Shown here: one piece after another, positions 15,900 to 23,440 of the stretch
Layout: every line of letters starts with the position of its first letter
Position numbering within the stretch: position 1 is the first letter of the stretch
Assembly (NCBI GenBank): GCA_014138645.1
Contig: JACJIB010000006.1
Coordinates: 248,001-312,000, forward strand
DNA length: 64,000 nt
Direction of reading: 5' to 3'
DNA from: Methylorubrum thiocyanatum
Lineage (GTDB): Bacteria; Pseudomonadota; Alphaproteobacteria; Rhizobiales; Beijerinckiaceae
The notes under the pieces: model-generated
Seen by the model: the letters and a program-made list of their open reading frames with translations, nothing else
What the model was told of the DNA's origin: nothing
Database searches by the model: none
Translations under genes and position numbers: made by a program

Positions 15900-16666
15900 C
15901 CCGGGCCGTCAGCCGCGTCGTCTCCGACTGGATCGAGACGCTGACCACCGCCCTCGTCGCGGTGCCGCCCTGGATCTGCATCGCCCTCGCGGCGCTCGCC
16001 GCCTACCGGGTCGGCGGCCGCAAGATCGGGCTCCTGACGCTGTTCGGCCTGCTGTTCCTGTGGAACCTCCGGCTCTGGCAGGCGACGGTCGAGACGCTGG
16101 TCCTCGTCAGCATCGCCACCGCCGCGGCGCTGGTGATCGGCGTGCCCGTGGGCATCTGGTTCGCGCTCAGCCGGCGGGCGTGGCGGACCTTCTCGCCGGT
16201 GCTCGACATGATGCAGACGCTGCCGAGCTTCGTCTACCTGATCCCGGCGCTCCCCTTCTTCGGGCTCGGCGCCGTCTCGGCCTGCTTCGCGACGATCGTC
16301 TTTTCGGTGCCGCCGGTCATCCGGCTGACCGCCCTCGGCATCCGCAACGTGCCGGGCGAACTCGTGGAGGCCTCCGACGCCTTCGGCGGCTCGGCAGCCC
16401 AGAAGCTGTTCAAGGTGCAATTGCCGCTGGCGCTCCCGACCATCATGGCCGGCGTCAACCAGACCATGATGCTCGCCCTCTCCATGGTCGTCATCGCGGC
16501 GATGATCGGTGCCGGAGGCCTCGGCCGCGCGGTCTGGCAGTCGATCCAGCGGCTGGAGGCGGGCGCCGGCTTCGAGGCGGGCATCGGCATCGTCATCGTG
16601 GCGGTCATCCTCGACCGCGTGACCCAGGCCCTCGCCGCCCGCGCCCGTCCGCATGGTGCGGCCTGA
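15815..16666 (+). CDS. proW: Glycine betaine/proline ABC importer, permease
   Basis: 283 residues, ProW/OpuAB type, with several hydrophobic segments in the inner membrane and the family's EAA-type loop (VEASDAFGGSAAQKLFKVQL). The N-terminal stretch before the first membrane span (ending near VSDWIE) is typical for ProW, and AGGAG lies upstream of the ATG, so the start inside the proV reading frame is probably real. It is translated with proV and the binding protein. Confidence 0.9.
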   Translation: MEWNVPKFPLDTLSDNGLDWLTEHGSWLTRAVSRVVSDWIETLTTALVAVPPWICIALAALAAYRVGGRKIGLLTLFGLLFLWNLRLWQATVETLVLVSIATAAALVIGVPVGIWFALSRRAWRTFSPVLDMMQTLPSFVYLIPALPFFGLGAVSACFATIVFSVPPVIRLTALGIRNVPGELVEASDAFGGSAAQKLFKVQLPLALPTIMAGVNQTMMLALSMVVIAAMIGAGGLGRAVWQSIQRLEAGAGFEAGIGIVIVAVILDRVTQALAARARPHGAA

Positions 16667-16717
16667 CCTCCGATCAAGCCCGGAACCACCCTCCAACCAG
16701 ACCGAAAGGTTCACTCC

Positions 16718-17554
16718 ATGCGCGCACCGATATTTGGGGCGATGGCCTGTCTTGCGCTGATCCAGACGCCGGCCGCAGCGGCGGGCAAGTCGGTTCGGAT
16801 CGCCTATGTGGAGTGGGCCGACGCCGTGGTGGCGACCAACATCCTCAAGCTCGCCCTTGAGGAGAAGGGTTATCAGGTCAAGACGATCCCGCTCGCGGCG
16901 GCCGCCATGTGGCAGGCGGTGGCGACGGGCGATGCGGATGCGAGCGTTGCCGCCTGGCTCCCCGTCACGCAGGGCGCCTATTACGAGAAACTCAAGAACC
17001 GCATCGACCTGATCGGCCCGAACGTCACGGGGGCCAGGATCGGCTGGGCGGTGCCCGCCTCCTCGCCGCTCACCTCGATCGAGGATCTGGCGACCAAGGC
17101 GTCCGAGGTCGACGGCAAGGTGATCGGCATCGATCCCGGCGCCGGCGTGATGAAGAGCTCCGAGGCGGCGATCAAGGCCTACGGCCTCAAGGTCAAGCTG
17201 CTCGACGGCAGCGACGCCACGATGACCAGCGCGCTCAAGGACGCGATCCGGCAGAAGAAGGACGTCGTCGTCACCGCCTGGACGCCGCACTGGATGTTCG
17301 CGCGCTACGACCTGAAATACCTCGCCGACCCCAAGAAGAGCTTTGGTGAGGCCGAGAGCGTGAACACGCTGGCCCGCAAGGGGCTCAAGGAGGACATGCC
17401 CGAAGTCTACGGCGTCCTCCAGAAGTTCAAGCTCACCATCAAGGACGAAGAAGCCGTGATGGCGGAGAACGAGGAGAAGGGCGCCAAGCCGGAAGAGACC
17501 GCCGCGAAGTGGATCGCGCAGAACCGCGCCACCGTCGATGGCTGGCTGAAGTGA
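16718..17554 (+). CDS. proX: Glycine betaine-binding periplasmic protein
   Basis: 278 residues of the OpuAC/ProX family, starting with a signal peptide that ends near AAAAGKS. Trp residues placed for a cation-pi cage are present (YVEWADAV, MWQAVATGDADASVAAWLP, TAWTPHWMF), the usual way these proteins hold trimethylammonium groups. The gene is 51 bases after the permease gene and completes the importer. Choline or another betaine is possible, but the neighbouring sox and gbc genes favour glycine betaine. Confidence 0.88.
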   Translation: MRAPIFGAMACLALIQTPAAAAGKSVRIAYVEWADAVVATNILKLALEEKGYQVKTIPLAAAAMWQAVATGDADASVAAWLPVTQGAYYEKLKNRIDLIGPNVTGARIGWAVPASSPLTSIEDLATKASEVDGKVIGIDPGAGVMKSSEAAIKAYGLKVKLLDGSDATMTSALKDAIRQKKDVVVTAWTPHWMFARYDLKYLADPKKSFGEAESVNTLARKGLKEDMPEVYGVLQKFKLTIKDEEAVMAENEEKGAKPEETAAKWIAQNRATVDGWLK

Positions 17555-17633
17555 TGGCGCCGGCCGAGACATAGGACCGACGAAAAACAGCTCGGAAGGC
17601 GGCTCGGGACGTCAGGAGAAGGGGTTGCGGGAC

Positions 17634-18983
17634 ATGACGGCGAACGGTTTGGCGGCGGCCCTGATGGCCTGTGCCGCGGGGGTGATGCTGTGCCCGGCCA
17701 CGGCCGCGGCGCAGGATCAGGGCACGGTCGAGGTCAATGCCGAGCCCAGTCAGGTCAACCGTGAGCAGCCCGTCGCCGTCCCCGATCCCCGATACTACCC
17801 CGACCCCCTCGGCAATTTCGATCTGGCCCCGCCGAAGGGCAAGACCGACACAGGGACCTTCACCTTCGGCGGCGCCATCCGCGCCCGCTACGACTGGCGC
17901 TTCGACGATGCCAGCCGCGGCGGCGTGCGCAAGGCGCGGGAGAACTTCGATTTCGACACGCTCGCGCTCAAGGCCACCTACGATTCCGACACGATCTTCG
18001 GCTCGGCGCAGTACCGGTTCTACGGCGGCAGCTCGATCTACGGCCCGCGCAACGGCTATCGCGGCCATCCGGGCGAGGTCAATTTCCCGATGTGGGCCTA
18101 TGTCGGCTACAAGTTCACCCCCGAGGACAGCCTCACCTTCGGCCTCAATCAATCCCCGTTCGGCCTGACGCCCTATTTCGGAACGAGCTTCCTCGAAACC
18201 CTCGGCTTCACCATGGGCTTGGAGGAAGTGTACAATTTCGGCGTCAAATTCTCGCATGTCGAGCCGGACTTCAACTATCAGGTCGGGTTCTATCCGGGCG
18301 CCAACCCCCAGGCTTTCGGCCTGAGCCCGGACAGCGCGCGCTACTCGACCAACATCGTCCGCGCCGATCCCTACGTGACCTTCGGCACCAACAACGCCGA
18401 GCAGAACATGTTCATCGGCCGGGCTGAATACTTCGTCCTGAAGAACGATGCCGCCTCGCTCGCCTTCGGTGCCTCGATCTGGCACTCGGACATCTACAAT
18501 TTCGACACGCGCCAGACCGGCACCAAGCAGCTCGAGGGCCTGCACGCGCTGGGCACCTACGGCCCCTGGGGCTTCAAGGCGATCTACGTCCGCCAGGACA
18601 TCGATCCGAGAAACCCCTTCCGCAACGACCTCGTCACGGTCGGCGGCTTCGACTTCTCGTACAATCTCGCGGCGCGCGGCAACTTCGTCTCGGCGGAGGT
18701 GACCTACAAGGTTCCCGATCCGATCGGCCCGTTCACGGTGGTGCCCTTCGTCGGCTACAGCGCCTTCTACAAGGACAAGGCGACCTTCCAGAACAGCGAG
18801 CGCTTCACCCTCGGCGGGGCCTGGACCCTGACCGCCGACCCGAACCTGATCATCTACACCGAGGCCGCCATCGGCCGGAACGACCCCTATGTCGGCGCCG
18901 GCGAGTTCAACAACGGCCTCGCCCAGGGCGGCGAGAACCGCTGGAAGTCGCGGTTCATCATGAATATCGGCTATTACTTCTAA
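17634..18983 (+). CDS. Outer-membrane beta-barrel porin
   Basis: 449 residues. A signal peptide ends near TAAAQDQ; the mature chain is rich in alternating Tyr/Phe/Gly strands, and ends in the barrel-closing motif FIMNIGYYF with a terminal Phe. It looks like the porins seen in rhizobia and methylobacteria, but I cannot place it in a substrate-specific group. It follows the binding-protein gene by 79 bases, so it may be the outer-membrane entry for betaine. AGGAGAAGGGG precedes the start; TTG at 17625 is an alternative. Confidence 0.8.
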   Translation: MTANGLAAALMACAAGVMLCPATAAAQDQGTVEVNAEPSQVNREQPVAVPDPRYYPDPLGNFDLAPPKGKTDTGTFTFGGAIRARYDWRFDDASRGGVRKARENFDFDTLALKATYDSDTIFGSAQYRFYGGSSIYGPRNGYRGHPGEVNFPMWAYVGYKFTPEDSLTFGLNQSPFGLTPYFGTSFLETLGFTMGLEEVYNFGVKFSHVEPDFNYQVGFYPGANPQAFGLSPDSARYSTNIVRADPYVTFGTNNAEQNMFIGRAEYFVLKNDAASLAFGASIWHSDIYNFDTRQTGTKQLEGLHALGTYGPWGFKAIYVRQDIDPRNPFRNDLVTVGGFDFSYNLAARGNFVSAEVTYKVPDPIGPFTVVPFVGYSAFYKDKATFQNSERFTLGGAWTLTADPNLIIYTEAAIGRNDPYVGAGEFNNGLAQGGENRWKSRFIMNIGYYF

Positions 18984-19084
18984 GCGCTTTCCGCGACACC
19001 ACACGGTGCTGCCGGCGCGTGAAGAATGAGGTCGGCGACCCGGTCGTTTCGTGAGGCCGTCGCACGCCTCGCGCGGGCCGACGG

Positions 19085-19327
19085 TCACCCGCCGATACGG
19101 CACCAGTCGCGTCCGGCGAGGCTCCAGGCGTGCTCGTCGTTGTGGCCGACCGCGACGCCGTTGTGACGGATCATGCGCGCCAGCATGACCCGCGTGCCGA
19201 GGGCGGTGATTCGGATCACCGTCGGCCCGAAACCGGCATCGCCGATCAGCCGCGTGCCGACGCCCCAGCCGTTCTCCCGGCAGATCTCGGCGGCATGGCG
19301 ATGGTCGTGGCGGGTTCCGCCGGTCAC
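19085..19327 (-). CDS. Small hypothetical protein
   Basis: About 80 residues with no function I recognise. The chain shows a compact block (GWGVGTRLIGDAGFGPTVI, then a basic, His-containing end WSLAGRDWCRIGG). The GTG start overlaps the stop of the gene upstream (GTGA), which argues that it is a real, translationally coupled gene. No signal peptide or membrane segment is evident. Confidence 0.55.
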   Translation of the reverse strand: MTGGTRHDHRHAAEICRENGWGVGTRLIGDAGFGPTVIRITALGTRVMLARMIRHNGVAVGHNDEHAWSLAGRDWCRIGG

Positions 19328-19896
19328 CGGCCGGGGCCTCGATCGGCCGGGCGGGACCGGGCCGGGCTCCCGGGCGGGCGGCCGAGCGCGTGACCCAGCC
19401 CCTCGGCAGCCATCGCCACCGCGGCCCCGTAGACGAGATGGGCAATGAAGCCGCGAACCCGGGTGAAGGTCGGATAGTGGTGGCAGGGGGCACTGAGGCC
19501 GAGGGCCGGCACCAGGGCCTCGTCCAGAATCAGGGACATCGCGGATCCGCTGGCCAAGGCCGCGCCGACCGGCCGTAGACCTCCGTATCGGCGCAACAGA
19601 CCGTAGACCGGTCCCCAGCCCATTCCGACGGCGAGGTGGATCGCCTTGCCCCACCGCGCATCGCGCCCCTGCGAGGGCGCGACGTCGAGGATCTCGGCAA
19701 GCTTCCGAGCCGCAACCAAGGAGGAGGATGCGCCGGGGCGAACCTTCGCTTCATGCCGATCGATGTGTTCCGGGGTCGCCCGCCTCAAGGGACGTTGGGC
19801 GAGGTTCGTCACCTGCGTCGCCACCCATCCGGCGAGCAGGCCGACGGCGATGTCGGCCCAGACGGCGTGCCCGGGCACGGACTTCTTCTTGGACAT
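19324..19896 (-). CDS. DUF1440-like inner-membrane protein
   Basis: 190 residues with a hydrophobic N-terminal segment (AVWADIAVGLLAGWVATQVTN) and further hydrophobic, Gly-rich stretches (AVGMGWGPVYGLL, AALASGSAMSLILDEALVPA, AHLVYGAAVAMAAEGL). The pattern resembles the YagU/DUF1440 membrane family, which has been tied to acid resistance in E. coli. GAGG lies before the ATG. It is followed by a coupled small gene. Its position between the porin and the betaine regulator gives no clear functional link. Confidence 0.65.
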   Translation of the reverse strand: MSKKKSVPGHAVWADIAVGLLAGWVATQVTNLAQRPLRRATPEHIDRHEAKVRPGASSSLVAARKLAEILDVAPSQGRDARWGKAIHLAVGMGWGPVYGLLRRYGGLRPVGAALASGSAMSLILDEALVPALGLSAPCHHYPTFTRVRGFIAHLVYGAAVAMAAEGLGHALGRPPGSPARSRPADRGPGR

Positions 19897-20363
19897 TGCT
19901 TCACACCTCGCCGTGCCCGTCACTTCGGCAGCACCGGGGCGAACCCGCCGGCGCCGATCGCTGACTGACGATGTCCGGTCCTTCGGACGACGGCGGCTCC
20001 GCCGCGTGCCGGCCGCCGGATGGCCGTTCCTCGGAGGGGAGGGGCGTGCCGCATGCCGCTCGAAATCGCGGCCCCGGACGTCTCCCGACGCGGCATCGCC
20101 AGACTGAAGAACCGCCGGCGACGGACGCCGTGTCCCGGGATCGATGTCGCAGGGGCCGGGCAATGCTCGGACGCGCTCACCGCCATCAGGCTCGGCTGCG
20201 ACGGCAGGACCGCGTTTCGGGTGCTCTCGATGGGGGGCCGGGACAGCCCTCGCGGCCGATGGGGCCAGATGGGACGACGGCGCGAGGCCGGAGCGGCGCG
20301 TTTGCTCGCTGCGGCTCTCAGATCATCGCGGCGCCGGGACCGGCGCGCGCTGCCGCGATCCGT
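19897..20363. other. Intergenic region, no gene seen
   Basis: About 470 GC-rich bases between two minus-strand genes. Open frames cross it on both strands, but their translations are Arg/Pro-rich and low in complexity, typical of antisense or non-coding high-GC DNA. No repeat or RNA gene was recognised. Confidence 0.5.
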
Positions 20364-21398
20364 TCAGGCGCGCCCGCCCTGCGTCTGCACGATCTTCCGC
20401 TCCGCGCTCGGCGGTTGACCGAAGCAGTCGAGATAGGCCTTCGAGAAGTGCGAGGCCGAGGTGAAGCCGCACTCGAACGCCACCGAGAGCAGCGGCATCG
20501 CCGTCTGCCGGATCAGGGTGCGGGCGTGTTCCAGGCGGATGCGCAGGTAGTGCTTGGCCGGCGAACGGCCGAGATATTTCAGGAACAAGCGCTCGAGCTG
20601 GCGGGTCGAGAGCTGCACCGCATCGGCGAGGTCCTGGCTGCCGAGCGGCTCGGCGAGGGACGTCTCCATCAGCCCCACCACCCGCAGCAGCTTGGGATGC
20701 GACACCCCGAGGCGCATCCGCAGATCCATCCGCTGGCGCTCGCCGGATTCGCGGATGCGGTGGTGGATGAGCTGGTCGGCGACCTCCGAGGCAACGCTTG
20801 GCCCATGGTCGCGCATGATCAGCGACAGCATCATATCGGCCGCCGCGGTGCCACCGGCGCATGTGAAGCGGTTGCGGTCGATCTCGAACAGCTCCGAGCC
20901 GATCTCCAGCCCGTCATGCTCGGAGACGAGGCCCGGCAGGTTCTCCCAGTGGATCGTCGCCCGGTATCCGTCGAGCAGGCCGGCCTTGGCCAGCACATAG
21001 GTGCCCGTGCAGACCGCCCCGACCGCCGCCCCGCGGGCGCTGCCCCGGCGCAGGGCCGAGTGGAGGGCGCGGTGATCCGGGCGCTGGATGTCGATGCCGC
21101 CGCACACGACCATCATGTCGAAGTCCTGCGCCTCGCAGAAGCGGCCCGCGACCCGGACTTCGATCCCGTTCGAGGCGGTGCATTTCGTTCCGTCCTCCGA
21201 CCACAGCGAGAAGCGGTAGAGGTCGCGCCCGACCGCGCGGTTGGCGAGCCGCAACGGCTCGATCGCCGAGGAAAAGGCGATCATCGAGAAGCGATCGACC
21301 AGCATGAAGCCGACGGAGATGGCTCTCCCGGTGACCGCCTCGCTCGCGCCCACCACATTGGCCGGGCTCGTCTCCCCGGCGGCTATCGTCATTTCCAT
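20364..21398 (-). CDS. gbdR: GlxA/GbdR-type transcriptional activator
   Basis: 344 residues: an N-terminal DJ-1/PfpI-like glutamine-amidotransferase domain (about 28-200, with a Cys in GAVCTGTYVLAKAG) and a C-terminal AraC-type DNA-binding domain with two helix-turn-helix units (LGSQDLADAVQLSTRQLERL, then LSVAFECGFTSASHFSKAY). Proteins of this build include GbdR, the Pseudomonas activator of gbc, dgc and sox genes that responds to betaine and dimethylglycine. It lies divergent from soxB and beside the betaine importer, so the same role is likely here. The symbol rests on domain layout and neighbours. Confidence 0.8.
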   Translation of the reverse strand: MEMTIAAGETSPANVVGASEAVTGRAISVGFMLVDRFSMIAFSSAIEPLRLANRAVGRDLYRFSLWSEDGTKCTASNGIEVRVAGRFCEAQDFDMMVVCGGIDIQRPDHRALHSALRRGSARGAAVGAVCTGTYVLAKAGLLDGYRATIHWENLPGLVSEHDGLEIGSELFEIDRNRFTCAGGTAAADMMLSLIMRDHGPSVASEVADQLIHHRIRESGERQRMDLRMRLGVSHPKLLRVVGLMETSLAEPLGSQDLADAVQLSTRQLERLFLKYLGRSPAKHYLRIRLEHARTLIRQTAMPLLSVAFECGFTSASHFSKAYLDCFGQPPSAERKIVQTQGGRA

Positions 21399-21815
21399 CC
21401 CGACCACCGTTTGTCGGCCTGTGCCGCGGCTTGGTGGGCAATTCACGTGCCGCGCCGACTCTGCCGCCGGCGCGGGAGCGATCTTTTTGTCGCTCCGGTT
21501 GTCACCGGCTCCGTCGATCGGGCGGGACGCGTCCGCCGAGGCGGCGCCCACACCGGAACTTAATCTCCGATCGACGGCCGAAGGCAATAGAATAATTCTT
21601 GTTCGACCCCGCTCTCTATTCGGGATCACGGTGGCGTGAGCGGAAGAGAGGCTCCGTCCTGCACGGGCCATGGGCCGGTCGGGCGGTGGAGCCCCTCCGG
21701 GCCGGGCGGCTCGGGGAAAACGATCGAAGTCGGGAATCCCAAACTCGCGGTCGCCGTCGATCAAGCCCCGCCGCGGCCTGCGGACCATGATCCGTCAACA
21801 CCGCGAGGTCGTCCG
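21399..21815. promoter_or_regulatory. Divergent promoter region gbdR / soxBDAG
   Basis: About 417 bases between divergent genes. A stretch near 21560-21610 is AT-rich (AATAGAATAATTCTTG). Promoters for the sox operon and autoregulatory sites for the activator are expected here. I did not find a clear repeat that I could name as the binding site. Confidence 0.4.
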
Positions 21816-23069
21816 ATGCGCCGCTTCTCCCTCACGTCGCTGCTCTCCGAATCCCTGCGGGGCCATACCGGCTGGGGCCGCCAGTGGCGCGCGCCCGAGC
21901 CCAAGCCGGCTTACGACGTCGTCATCGTCGGCGGCGGCGGCCATGGCCTCGCGACCGCCTATTATCTCGCCACGGTGCACGGCATCACCAATGTGGCGGT
22001 GCTGGAGAAGGGCTGGATCGGCGGCGGCAATACCGGCCGCAACACCACGATCATCCGCTCCAACTACCTCTACGACGAGAGCGCGGCGATGTACGAGCAC
22101 GCGCTCAAGCTCTGGGAGGGGCTGGCGCAAGAGCTGAACTACAACATCATGTTCTCCCAGCGCGGCGTGTTGATGCTCGCGCACAACATCCACGACGTTC
22201 AGAGCTTCAAGCGCCACGTCTACGCCAACCGCCTCAACGGCATCGACAACGAGTGGCTCTCGAAGGAAGAGTGCAAGGCATTCTGCCCGCCGCTCGATAT
22301 CTCGGGGAGCCTGCGCTACCCGGTGCTCGGCGGCGCGCTGCAGCGTCGGGCCGGCACCGCCCGCCACGACGCGGTGGCCTGGGGCTATGCCCGCGGTGCC
22401 GATGACCGCGGCGTCGACATCATCCAGAACTGCGAGGTGACCGGCATCCGCCGCGACGCCTCCGGCGCGGCGGTCGGCGTCGAGACGACCCGCGGCTTCA
22501 TCGGCGCCGGCCGGATCGGCGTGGTCGCCGCCGGCCACACCTCGACCCTGATGTCGATGGCCGGCGTGTCGATGCCGCTGGAGAGCTATCCGCTCCAGGC
22601 GCTGGTCTCCGAGCCGGTCAAGCCGTGCTTCCCCTGCGTGGTGATGTCGAACGCGGTCCACGCCTACCTGTCGCAATCCGACAAGGGCGAACTGGTGATC
22701 GGGGCCGGCACCGACCAGTACACCTCCTACAGCCAGCAGGGCGGGCTCCACATCACCACCCATACGCTCGACGCGATCTGCGAGCTGTTCCCGCAATTCA
22801 CCCGGATGCGGATGCTGCGCTCCTGGGGCGGCATCGTCGACGTGACCCCGGACCGCTCGCCGATCATCGGCAAGACCCCGGTTGAGAACCTGTTCGTCAA
22901 TTGCGGCTGGGGCACCGGCGGCTTCAAGGCGACCCCGGGCTCGGGCCACGTCTTCGCCCATACGCTGGCGACGGGCGTGCCGCACAAAATCAACGCGCCC
23001 TTCACCCTCGACCGGTTCCGCACCGGCCGCCTCATCGACGAGGCGGCGGCCGCCGCCGTCGCGCACTGA
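21816..23069 (+). CDS. soxB: Sarcosine oxidase, beta subunit
   Basis: 417 residues. The FAD-binding GGGGHGLATAYYLA motif is near residue 39. His184 in TARHDAVAWG lies where the heterotetrameric enzymes attach FMN covalently. The C-terminal VTPDRSPIIGKTP and GWGTGGFKATPGSG motifs are also conserved. The enzyme oxidises sarcosine to glycine and passes the methyl carbon to tetrahydrofolate. GAGG precedes the ATG. It heads the soxBDAG operon and is divergent from the GbdR-type regulator. Confidence 0.95.
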   Translation: MRRFSLTSLLSESLRGHTGWGRQWRAPEPKPAYDVVIVGGGGHGLATAYYLATVHGITNVAVLEKGWIGGGNTGRNTTIIRSNYLYDESAAMYEHALKLWEGLAQELNYNIMFSQRGVLMLAHNIHDVQSFKRHVYANRLNGIDNEWLSKEECKAFCPPLDISGSLRYPVLGGALQRRAGTARHDAVAWGYARGADDRGVDIIQNCEVTGIRRDASGAAVGVETTRGFIGAGRIGVVAAGHTSTLMSMAGVSMPLESYPLQALVSEPVKPCFPCVVMSNAVHAYLSQSDKGELVIGAGTDQYTSYSQQGGLHITTHTLDAICELFPQFTRMRMLRSWGGIVDVTPDRSPIIGKTPVENLFVNCGWGTGGFKATPGSGHVFAHTLATGVPHKINAPFTLDRFRTGRLIDEAAAAAVAH

Positions 23070-23094
23070 TCCGCATCCGTCGGGAGCTCGAACC

Positions 23095-23439
23095 ATGCTG
23101 CTGATCGCCTGTCCCCATTGCGGCAAACGGCCCGAGACCGAATTCCGGTGCGGCGGCCAAGCCCACATCGCACGGCCCACCGATCCGTCCACGATCGATG
23201 ACGGCGCCTGGAGCGAGCACCTGTTCGTGCGCGCCAACCCCAAAGGCGTGCATGCCGAGCGCTGGTGCCACGCCCATGGCTGCGGCCGCTGGTTCAATGC
23301 GCTGCGCGACACGATCAGCGACCGCTTCATCGAGACCTATCCGATGGGTGAGCAGGCGAAATCCGGCGTGAAACCCGGGACGGTTCTCGCAACCCATTCC
23401 GCAACCCATGCCGCAACCCAGAGCGAGACGAGGGCGTGA
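23095..23439 (+). CDS. soxD: Sarcosine oxidase, delta subunit
   Basis: 114 residues. Cys6, Cys9, His59 and Cys63 match the zinc ligands of the heterotetrameric enzyme. The core ends at about residue 95; a tail rich in Thr, Ala and His (ATHSATHAATQ) is extra. The gene is 25 bases after soxB and its stop abuts the start of soxA. Confidence 0.93.
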   Translation: MLLIACPHCGKRPETEFRCGGQAHIARPTDPSTIDDGAWSEHLFVRANPKGVHAERWCHAHGCGRWFNALRDTISDRFIETYPMGEQAKSGVKPGTVLATHSATHAATQSETRA

Positions 23440-23440
23440 G

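Noticed and set aside
15332..19493. Very long minus-strand frames opposite the importer and porin genes
   Set aside because: They mirror the codon pattern of the plus-strand genes and show His/Arg/Gly-rich low-complexity protein, as expected for antisense frames in high-GC DNA.
20020..20418. Plus-strand frame of 132 codons in the gap before the GbdR-type gene
   Set aside because: Arg-rich sequence with no motif, running into the antisense of the regulator gene; no ribosome-binding site.
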